Part shown: in pieces, positions 48,909-54,883 of the stretch
How the letters are laid out: each line of letters starts with the position of its first letter
Numbering within the stretch: the stretch's first letter is position 1
Origin: Streptomyces hyaluromycini
GTDB lineage: Bacteria; Actinomycetota; Actinomycetes; Streptomycetales; Streptomycetaceae
Length of the DNA: 54,883 nt
Reading direction: 5' to 3'
NCBI RefSeq assembly: GCF_002217755.1
Contig: NZ_BCFL01000025.1
Location: 1 to 54,883 of the forward strand
Notes under the pieces: generated by a model
Told to the model about the DNA's origin: nothing
Seen by the model: the letters and a program-made list of their open reading frames with translations, nothing else
The model's database searches: none
Position numbers and translations under genes: made by a program

Positions 48909-49535
48909 ATGACCACCCTCCTCGTCATCGCCAAGGAACCCCGCCCCGGCAGGGTCAAGACCCGGCTCACCCCGCCCTTCTCCCCCGCGCAGGCCGCCGC
49001 TCTCGCCGAGGCCTCGCTCGCCGACACCCTGGACGTGGTGGCCAGGACCCCCGCCACCCGCCGCGTTCTCGCCCTCGACGGAACCCCCGGCCCCTGGCTG
49101 CCGCCCGGCTTCGACGTCGTGCCGCAGTGCGCCGGCGGACTGGACGAGCGTCTCGCCGACGCCTTCGCCCACTGCTCCGGCCCCGCCCTCCTCATCGGCA
49201 TGGACACCCCCCAGGTCACCCCGGCCCTGCTCACCGTGGACTTCGCGGAGTGCGACGCGTACTTCGGTGCCGCCGAGGACGGCGGGTTCTGGGCGCTGGG
49301 GCTGGCCGACCCGGACCCGGCCCTGCTGCTCGGGGTGCCGATGTCCGTGCCGGAGACCGGCGCCGTCCAGCGGCGGCGCCTGGTCGCCGCCGGGCTGCGC
49401 GTGCGTGACCTGCCCCGGCTGCGGGACGTGGACACCGCGGCCGACGCGGCCGCCGTCGCCGCCCTCGTCCCGCACGGCCGTTTCGCCGCGCTGCTGGCCA
49501 GGTGCACGGCACACAGCGGAACGGGCCGCCGATGA
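48909..49535 (+). CDS. DUF2064 (TIGR04282-like) transferase
   Basis: A 208-residue protein of the DUF2064 family, GT-A/nucleotidyltransferase-like fold. Features: LLVIAKEPRPGRVKTRLTPPFSPAQAAALAEASLADTL (family KxPxPGxVKTRL), GLDERLADAF, LLIGMDTPQVT (DxD-like position), FGAAEDGGFWALGL. It often pairs with a GT2 gene, as here, in clusters for modified sugars. The exact donor is unknown. ATG 48909 has AAGGAA 8 nt upstream. Its stop overlaps the methyltransferase start (ATGA). Confidence 0.85.
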   Translation: MTTLLVIAKEPRPGRVKTRLTPPFSPAQAAALAEASLADTLDVVARTPATRRVLALDGTPGPWLPPGFDVVPQCAGGLDERLADAFAHCSGPALLIGMDTPQVTPALLTVDFAECDAYFGAAEDGGFWALGLADPDPALLLGVPMSVPETGAVQRRRLVAAGLRVRDLPRLRDVDTAADAAAVAALVPHGRFAALLARCTAHSGTGRR

Positions 49536-50275
49536 CCACCTCGCCGGCCGTCCCCTGGACCGGCCCCGACCCCTACGCCGCCGCCCTGCACGCCGGGCAC
49601 GGCCCGCTGTTCCTGCGCCGCACCGACGGCTGGCTGCTGCCCCTGGACGTCGAGCGCTGGTGCGCGCGGGCCGACCCGGTCGACCGGGCGGTCCTCGACC
49701 GCTGCGAGGGCCCGGTCCTGGACGTCGGCTGCGGCCCCGGGCGGCTGGTCGCCGAACTCGCCGCCCGGGGCCGTACCGTCCTCGGCATCGACGTCAGCGC
49801 GGCCGCCGTCGACCACACCGTGCGGCTCGGCGGCCAGGCCCTGCGCCGCTCGGTCTTCGAGCCGCTGCCCGGCGAGAGCCGCTGGGGCACCGTCCTGCTC
49901 ATGGACGGCAACGTCGGCATCGGCGGCGACCCGCACGCCCTGCTCGGCCGGGTGGCCCGACTCCTCGCTCCCGGTGGGCTGTTGATCGCCGAGACGACCG
50001 AGGCGGACGTCGACGAACGCGTCGACGTCCACCTCACCGACGCCCAGGAGGCGGTCGGCGCCCCCTTCCTCTGGGCGCGGCTCGGCACCCCGGCCCTGCT
50101 CCGGTACGCGCGGGGCTGGGAGCAGGAGGCTCAGTGGGTGGCCGGCGGCCGCCGCTTCGTCGCCCTGCGCAGCCGGCGCGCCAGCAGCAGCGCCGAGCCG
50201 CCGAAGAGCACGGCGGTGATCAGCAGCCAGCGGGCCAGGAAGCCGTCCGCGGACTGGCCGGTGGCCGACCGGTAG
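49532..50275 (+). CDS. class I SAM-dependent methyltransferase
   Basis: A 247-residue methyltransferase. The SAM-binding motif I is VLDVGCGPGRLVAELAARG, followed by VLGIDVSAAAVDH, GTVLLMDGNVGIGGDP and LAPGGLLIAETTE. The core domain ends near VAGGRRFVALRS (about residue 210). The remaining ~37 residues (SSSAEPPKSTAVISSQRARK...) are antisense to the convergent membrane-protein gene and look like read-through of a lost stop. ATG 49532 is coupled to the DUF2064 gene. It probably methylates the product of the GT2/DUF2064 pathway. Confidence 0.82.
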   Translation: MTTSPAVPWTGPDPYAAALHAGHGPLFLRRTDGWLLPLDVERWCARADPVDRAVLDRCEGPVLDVGCGPGRLVAELAARGRTVLGIDVSAAAVDHTVRLGGQALRRSVFEPLPGESRWGTVLLMDGNVGIGGDPHALLGRVARLLAPGGLLIAETTEADVDERVDVHLTDAQEAVGAPFLWARLGTPALLRYARGWEQEAQWVAGGRRFVALRSRRASSSAEPPKSTAVISSQRARKPSADWPVADR

Positions 50276-50628
50276 TGCCCGGCCACCGTCCCGCTGATCA
50301 GCGGGAACCACACGAGGAGGAGCAGCGCGGAGAGGGCGGCCGGGACCCGGACGTACATCGTCCTCCCCCACTGCCTTGAGGGCGTGGGCGGTGCCCCCAC
50401 CCGGCGGCCGGCGGCGCCAAGGCCCCGTGCCACCGCCCGGTCGGCCAGCGCGTACAGCGGCAGCAGGACGAGGTCGTGCAGCAGCGCCGCCCCGACCACC
50501 CACAGCGCCACGCCGAGCCAGTCGCCGGACAGCAGCCGTACGCCGGCGTAGGCGGCGAGCGCGAACGAACAGGCCAGGATGAGGATCTGGAAAGGACTAC
50601 CGACTGCCGGGCGCAGACTCGGGCGCAT
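50131..50628 (-). CDS. small multi-helix membrane protein
   Basis: A 165-residue protein with about four helices (FQILILACSFALAAYAGVRLL, LGVALWVVGAALLHDLVLLPLYALAD, VRVPAALSALLLLVWFPLIS, RWLLITAVLFGGSALLLARRL). Family not recognised. In the middle, the residues GAPPTPSRQWGRT are encoded by the dispersed CCTCCCCCA...CCCCCA module (50362-50400), so the element is in frame within this gene. ATG 50628 overlaps the stop of the oxidoreductase gene by one base (TGATG). Convergent overlap of 145 nt with the methyltransferase gene. Confidence 0.75.
   Translation of the reverse strand: MRPSLRPAVGSPFQILILACSFALAAYAGVRLLSGDWLGVALWVVGAALLHDLVLLPLYALADRAVARGLGAAGRRVGAPPTPSRQWGRTMYVRVPAALSALLLLVWFPLISGTVAGHYRSATGQSADGFLARWLLITAVLFGGSALLLARRLRRATKRRPPATH
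50362..50400. repeat. CCTCCCCCA...CCCCCA module inside a coding sequence
   Basis: CCTCCCCCA (50362-50370), an imperfect hairpin (CCCCCACTGCC with GGGCGTGGGCGG), then GTGCCCCCA, as at 48782-48820 and in the complement of 3954-3985. It lies in frame in the gene for the small membrane protein, between helices 2 and 3. Confidence 0.5.
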
Positions 50629-51866
50629 CACAGGTCTCCGAAGGTCATCCGGGCCACCCACTTGGTGTTGAGGACACCGGGTGCGGCGGGCACGATCACG
50701 CGCGCCGGGTAGCCGTGGTCGGGGGACAGGTCCTCGCCGTTCACCTGGAGGGCGAGCAGGGAGCGCGGGTCGGCGACCTGGTTGGCGCGCAGGGCCGCGC
50801 GGCGGAAGGCGCCGTGCCGCTGGATCGACTCGACGAGCACGTCCGGCGGGTCGCCTTCGTAGCCGACGAGCGCGGCGAGGTCACGCAGCCGCACCCCGCG
50901 CCACCACTGGTCGGCGGTCGACCAGCCCTCGACGCAGGCGATGGGCAACGCGGCGCTGTGCTGGGGCAGTCGGAGGAGCTGGGTGCGGCTGAGGCGGACC
51001 GTTCTCCCGCCCCGGCCCGTGACGACGAGCCGCCACGCCTCCTCCCCGGTCTCCTTCGTGTCGATCCCGGCGTACGCGGCCGTCTTGTTGATCTGGAAGC
51101 CGTTCGGCCCGCTGCCGGGGTCGGCTCCGCCGTGCGGAGCGAGCAGGGCGGTGCGCCGCAGCACGCCCCCGATGCTCTGCCCGGCCGTCGTGACGAGCAG
51201 CAGCAGGGACGCGCCGCCCACGAACCACAGCGCCCCGCGCCGCGAGACGGTGGGCGGGTCCGGCCGGGGCGCCGCCGACTCCCCTTCGTCCAGGCGCCGC
51301 CCGCGAACGGCCCGGAGCGCCGTCGGGGTCTTCAGGGCGGCATGCGCGAGGAACGCGGCGAAGAACACCCAGGCGCCGTAGAAGTGCAGGGGGTAGAAGG
51401 AGCCGGGGAAGACGTAGTCGAGCTGGACGTTGAGGACACCGGTGGTGAACTCGAAGAGGCCGCCGCCGACCAGCAACAGCAGCGAGATCCGCTCCAGGGC
51501 GTGGGCGAGCGAGCGGGCCGGGGGCAGCGTGAACAGCTTGGGCACCACCGACCACAGCTTGGCGAGCAGCACCGGGATCAGGACGATCCCGAGGGTGACG
51601 TGCAGGCCCTGGGTGAGCCGGTAGAGCCAGGACGGGTTCGTCGGCCAGGAGAAGAGGTAGAAGCCGAGGATGCCCTTGTCCGGGGTCTGGTCGTTGACCG
51701 GGGCCAGGTCCGGGTTGTACGCGGCGTACGAGACCAGTCCCGTCACGAAGAGCACGGTGATGCCGACGAGCAGCACCAGGCCGAGCACCGAGGTGAACCA
51801 GGTGCCGCGCAGCGGGCTGCGCCAGAAGCCGGGTGAGGTGGGAAGCCGTGGGTCGTCGTGTCGCAT
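50628..51866 (-). CDS. membrane-anchored molybdopterin oxidoreductase (sulfite oxidase-like)
   Basis: A 412-residue protein. Residues ~20-190 have four helices like a cytochrome b561/DUF4405-type unit (GLVLLVGITVLFVTGLVSYAAY, RLTQGLHVTLGIVLIPVLLAKLW, ISLLLLVGGGLFEFTTGVLN, HFYGAWVFFAAFLAHAALK), with His pairs that could bind heme. A fifth helix (LWFVGGASLLLLVTTAGQ) leads to a sulfite-oxidase-fold molybdopterin domain outside the membrane (WRLVVTGRGG, LLRLPQHSAALPIACVEGWS with the Mo-ligand Cys, PDVLVESIQ, LSPDHGYPARVIVPAAPGVLNTKWV). Substrate unknown. TACGGT (complement of 51873-51878) ends 6 nt before the ATG, suggesting a leaderless mRNA. Confidence 0.87.
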   Translation of the reverse strand: MRHDDPRLPTSPGFWRSPLRGTWFTSVLGLVLLVGITVLFVTGLVSYAAYNPDLAPVNDQTPDKGILGFYLFSWPTNPSWLYRLTQGLHVTLGIVLIPVLLAKLWSVVPKLFTLPPARSLAHALERISLLLLVGGGLFEFTTGVLNVQLDYVFPGSFYPLHFYGAWVFFAAFLAHAALKTPTALRAVRGRRLDEGESAAPRPDPPTVSRRGALWFVGGASLLLLVTTAGQSIGGVLRRTALLAPHGGADPGSGPNGFQINKTAAYAGIDTKETGEEAWRLVVTGRGGRTVRLSRTQLLRLPQHSAALPIACVEGWSTADQWWRGVRLRDLAALVGYEGDPPDVLVESIQRHGAFRRAALRANQVADPRSLLALQVNGEDLSPDHGYPARVIVPAAPGVLNTKWVARMTFGDL

Positions 51867-51979
51867 GGTCCGACCGTAGGCCGGGGAAACCCCCGGAAAG
51901 GGTGCGCGACCCATGACGAAAGTCTGACGTCAGCCGCTTGATCCACACTCTCGCGCGGTCGCCGACCTAGCGTTCCGGT

Positions 51980-53323
51980 GTGACCCGCGCCCCGCTCCGT
52001 GATCGGTACGCCGATCTGCTCGCCGTCCTCGGCGCCGCCCTGCTCGTGCTCGTGGCCGTACTGGTCGGCCGGCACATTCAAGACACCTACCGCACCCTGT
52101 TCGTGCACTGGCCGCCGCTGTTCGCCGACTGGGACCCGCACGTGGGTCCGGGCACCCCGGCCGCCGTGCTGGTCGCGGCGGCCGTGGTGGCGTACGGGCC
52201 GAACCTCGCCGTACGGCTGTCCTGGCGCGGGCTGCTCGGCGCGGCCTGGGGTGCCTGTCTGGCCTGGACGTGGTCGCTGGCGCTGGTGGACGGCTGGCAG
52301 CGGGGCGTGGCGGGCCGGCTCACCAGCCCGAACGAGTACCTCACGGTCATCGGCCGCTTCCACGACATCCCGGCGACCCTGCGCGACTTCACCCACCACA
52401 TCGTCAGCGGCACCCCGGCTCCCTGGCCCGCCCACATCGCCGGACACCCGCCGGCGGCGACCCTCACCTTCGTCCTCCTGGACCGGATCGGGCTGCGCGG
52501 CGGGGGCTGGGCGGGTGCCTGGTGCATCACCGTCGGTTCGACGGCCTGTGTCGCGGTGCTGGTCGCGGTGCGGGCCCTGGCCGACGAGCGGCTCGCCCGG
52601 CGGGCCGCGCCCTTCCTGGTCATGGCGCCGGCCGCGGTGTGGGTGGGCGCCTCGGCCGACGGGTACTTCGCGGCCGCCGCCGCCTGGGCGGTGGCCCTGC
52701 TGGCGCTCGCGGTGACCGGCCGGTCGGTGGCCTGGGCGGCGGGTGCGGGACTGCTGTACGGGCTGACCTGCTACCTCTCGTACGGGCTGACGCTCTTCGC
52801 GCTGATCGGGGCGGCCGTGCTGGTGCTCGGCCGGCGCCGGGTCCGGGCCCGGCCGGCCGTCCTCGCCCTGCTGGTGGCCGGGGCCGCGGTCGTCCCGCTC
52901 GTGTTCACGTTCGCCGGGTTCGACTGGTGGCAGGGGTACCGGCTGCTGGTCACCCGCTACTACCAGGGCGTCGGCGGGACCCGGCCGTACGGCTACTGGG
53001 TGTGGGCCAACCTGGCCTGCACGGTGGTCATCACGGGTCCGGCCACGGTCGCCGGGCTGCGGCGGGCGGGTGCCGTGCTGGTCCGCCGCCGTACCGCGCC
53101 TGCCCCGCAGGCGCGTCTCGCCTTCCTCGCGGGCACCGCCCTGCTGGCCCTGCTGATCGCCGACCTGTCCGGGATGAGCAAGGCGGAGACCGAGCGCATC
53201 TGGCTGCCGTTCGCGATGTGGCTGCTGCCGGCCGGCGCGTTCCTGCCCCGGCCGCGTGCCTGGCTCACGGCGCAGGCGCTGCTCGGGCTGCTGCTGAACC
53301 ATCTTCTGTTCACCGGCTGGTGA
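51980..53323 (+). CDS. multi-helix membrane protein, GT-C-like
   Basis: A 447-residue protein with about eleven helices. A long first outer loop holds SPNEYLTVIGRFHDIPATLRDFTHHIVSG and PAHIAGHPPAATLTFVLLDRIG, then helices with WVGASADGYFAAAAAWAVALL and YGLTCYLSYGLTLFAL. A later KAETERIWLPFAMWLLPAGAF ends the core. The layout suits GT-C glycosyltransferases using lipid-linked donors, but I see no diagnostic catalytic motif. TAGCGT (51968-51973) ends 6 nt before GTG 51980, so it is probably leaderless. Divergent from the molybdopterin oxidoreductase with 113 bp between. Confidence 0.75.
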   Translation: MTRAPLRDRYADLLAVLGAALLVLVAVLVGRHIQDTYRTLFVHWPPLFADWDPHVGPGTPAAVLVAAAVVAYGPNLAVRLSWRGLLGAAWGACLAWTWSLALVDGWQRGVAGRLTSPNEYLTVIGRFHDIPATLRDFTHHIVSGTPAPWPAHIAGHPPAATLTFVLLDRIGLRGGGWAGAWCITVGSTACVAVLVAVRALADERLARRAAPFLVMAPAAVWVGASADGYFAAAAAWAVALLALAVTGRSVAWAAGAGLLYGLTCYLSYGLTLFALIGAAVLVLGRRRVRARPAVLALLVAGAAVVPLVFTFAGFDWWQGYRLLVTRYYQGVGGTRPYGYWVWANLACTVVITGPATVAGLRRAGAVLVRRRTAPAPQARLAFLAGTALLALLIADLSGMSKAETERIWLPFAMWLLPAGAFLPRPRAWLTAQALLGLLLNHLLFTGW

Positions 53324-54049
53324 CCCGCCGGAGGACCCCGCCGACGCCCCGCCGGCAGTGGGGATCCACTGCGAGGGTGGGACAACTCTGTGGTCCGGCA
53401 CATCGACTGCCGGCGTGACGGCGATCATCCTGGATACGGCATCCGTGCGGGCGGCCGGGAAAGGAACGCAGCGCGCCCGGCGTGCTGCGCGTTCCGGCGG
53501 AAATCCGCGTCCCGACGGAATTCGCCGCCGAAACACCGGACGGATATTCCGGCGAGCGGCTCACTAATGCGTCGGGCGGGCAGCGAGGGACATTATTCCG
53601 CCCTCTGCTGCAGCCCGGGGAATCTCCCTCGCCGCTTATGGAGGAGTTACCGCCGGGTCGCACACCCCTCCACCCTGCACCATGAATGAATCTTCAGTCA
53701 CTTCACTGCGCATGTCAAGTCACGGACGTCACCAGGTGTTTCACGTCGACGGCGAGGCGATCCAGACGCCGGGGCAGCGCGTCCGGTTCCACCGGAGCGG
53801 GCAACGAGTCGGTTAATTGTCGCCACCCGGGCGACCTCCGGGTTAAATTGGCGGAATTATTGCGTACGCAAGGACGTCACACCGGGGGAGGCTTGACAAG
53901 TCCCGGATATCGTCGAGAAGAATCGGGCGATCGAGAAAGTTCCGCAATTGAACGGCGTGCGCCGCCGGAGCCTGGCTGTGCCCCACACGCAGAAGGCCCG
54001 GTGCAGGGTTCGGCCGAACCCTGCACCGGACACCGGAGAGGAGAGACCG
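53324..54049. promoter_or_regulatory. 726 bp gene-poor region with TTGACA and palindrome
   Basis: No convincing gene. A plus-strand frame at 53482-53685 is open but has uncharacteristic codons, including two TTA. AT-rich patches occur at 53690-53710 and 53812-53870. TTGACA (53893-53898) could be a -35 with only weak -10 matches 17-19 bp later. A 32-bp palindrome lies at 53998-54029. The region probably holds the promoter and 5' leader of the LuxR-type gene at 54050. Confidence 0.5.
53998..54029. promoter_or_regulatory. 32-bp perfect palindrome in leader of LuxR-type regulator
   Basis: CCGGTGCAGGGTTCGG (53998-54013) is followed directly by its exact reverse complement (54014-54029), with no spacer. 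It ends 20 nt before the ATG at 54050, just ahead of the ribosome site GGAGAGGAGAG. On RNA it would form a very stable hairpin; on DNA it could bind a dimeric regulator. Confidence 0.85.
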
Positions 54050-54829
54050 ATGGCAGGCGCCACCCCGCGCAGTGCTCCACCCGCCGCGCCGGCCGGCCCC
54101 GGCAGGACGGAGCCGAGAGCACTCAACCCCCTCTCCGCGCGCCCGCACCCGGTCCCCGGCGGTCTCGGGGGCGACCAGGGCCACGGCCGGTCCCCGTCCG
54201 AGGGCGCGGACGCCGCCGACACGGTCCGGCTGGCGGTGCACGCCGCCGACCCGATCACCCGGTCCGCCCTGGTGAGTTACCTCCGGCGGCAGCCCGGTCT
54301 GACGCTGACCGGCCGGGACGCACCCGCCGACATCGTCGTGGCGGCCCTGCAGGACCCGGACGCCCGCACGCTCACGCACCTGAGCCAGGAGGCCGAGGGC
54401 GCCGCCAGGCTCGTCGTGATCGTGGACGGCGAGTGGTCGGTCGACCCCTACGCCGCGCTGGAGGCGGGCGTACGTGCGGTGCTGTTCCGCCCGGCGTTCA
54501 CCTGGGAACGGTTCGGCGAGGCGCTGCAGGAGGTGCGGGCCGGTCACGGTGACCTGCCGGCGGCGTTGCAGGGCCAGCTGATGGACCAGATGACGAGGAC
54601 CCACCAAGAGGTGCTCGCCCCGCACGGCCTCACCCCCGGCGGGCTCACCCAGCGGGAGGCGGAGGTGCTGCAACTGGTCTCCGAGGGTGACGAGTTGCAG
54701 CACATCGGAGACAAGCTCGGCTACTCGGAACGGACCATCAAGAACGTGCTCTACGGAATGATCAAGCGGCACCGGCTGCGCAACCGCGCCCACGCGGTGG
54801 CCTACGCGATCCGGAGCGGCCAGATATGA
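54050..54829 (+). CDS. LuxR-family orphan regulator with atypical receiver
   Basis: A 259-residue regulator. A Pro/Ala-rich disordered N-terminus (~50 residues) precedes a receiver-like fold (VRLAVHAADPITRSALVSYLRRQPGLTLTG). The strand that usually carries the phosphorylated Asp reads ADIVVAALQDP without an Asp at that position, and the conserved Lys region reads AVLFRPAF. Phosphorylation is thus unlikely and a ligand may be sensed instead. The C-terminal LuxR HTH is GGLTQREAEVLQLVSEGDELQHIGDKLGYSERTIKNVLYGMIKRHRLRNRAHAVAYAI. ATG 54050 has a strong ribosome site and follows the palindrome. No kinase gene is adjacent. Confidence 0.85.
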   Translation: MAGATPRSAPPAAPAGPGRTEPRALNPLSARPHPVPGGLGGDQGHGRSPSEGADAADTVRLAVHAADPITRSALVSYLRRQPGLTLTGRDAPADIVVAALQDPDARTLTHLSQEAEGAARLVVIVDGEWSVDPYAALEAGVRAVLFRPAFTWERFGEALQEVRAGHGDLPAALQGQLMDQMTRTHQEVLAPHGLTPGGLTQREAEVLQLVSEGDELQHIGDKLGYSERTIKNVLYGMIKRHRLRNRAHAVAYAIRSGQI

Positions 54830-54883
54830 CCCCCGCCCGCCGGTACCGCGCACGACCCGCGTGGCACCGCCCGCTGCCCGGCC

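Noticed and set aside
53482..53685. 67-codon plus-strand frame in the right-hand gap
   Set aside because: Atypical codons for this genome, including TTA, no ribosome site and no recognisable domain.

Overview
The window is a piece of a Streptomyces (or very close relative) chromosome. The evidence is the uniformly high GC, the strong G/C bias at codon third positions, frequent GTG starts, ATGA/GTGA stop-start couplings, TAnnnT boxes 6-7 nt before start codons that suggest leaderless mRNAs, and content typical of soil actinomycetes: secreted glycoside hydrolases, a DasABC-like sugar transporter without its own ATPase, XRE/MmyB, GntR and LAL regulators, and NarL two-component systems. The mix of hydrolases, regulators, decayed genes and dispersed repeats looks like an accessory region. 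I found no tRNA, rRNA, CRISPR array, insertion sequence or prophage.

Layout. 1-8.4 kb: exported hypothetical protein (runs off the left edge), membrane metallophosphoesterase, DUF1349 protein, a decayed Gfo/Idh oxidoreductase, a small Atu4866 protein divergent from a gene fusing an amidohydrolase composite domain without its catalytic barrel to Atu4866, a full amidohydrolase, and a CPA1 Na+/H+ antiporter. 8.4-13.5 kb: divergent secreted GH76 and GH78-like enzymes with accessory repeats and a LacI-type operator between them. 13.6-20.9 kb: a compact minus-strand sugar operon (binding protein, two permeases, GH20 hexosaminidase, secreted CBM3-GH16 enzyme), divergent from a GntR/UTRA regulator with clustered ACTGGTCA operators. 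21-26.3 kb: two SDR oxidoreductases, two XRE/MmyB regulators, a small membrane protein and a frameshifted Tat-exported metallo-beta-lactamase-fold enzyme. 26.4-36.1 kb: a large LuxR-LAL regulator, two NarL-type two-component systems flanking a COG4705 membrane protein, and an ABC-2 exporter upstream of the second pair.

36.2-39.9 kb holds a divergent envelope-like unit (flippase-like protein and GT-C glycosyltransferase one way; a 51-residue protein and PAP2 phosphatase the other). Its 318 bp promoter region carries four related CTAC...GTAG inverted repeats resembling BlaI/CopY-type operators. This is the strongest candidate for an undescribed regulated system. 40-44.5 kb: a tannase-like Tat-exported hydrolase, a secreted-repeat lipoprotein, an acyltransferase-3 and a secreted unknown. 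44.6-53.3 kb: a sugar epimerase with a cysteine-rich insert, a 30-bp tandem repeat, an OmpR-type two-component system, a GT2 / DUF2064 / methyltransferase operon, a cytochrome-like molybdopterin oxidoreductase operon and a GT-C-like membrane protein, suggesting glycoconjugate synthesis. The right end has a 726 bp gene-poor stretch with a 32-bp perfect palindrome just upstream of an atypical LuxR-family regulator that lacks the phosphorylation aspartate.
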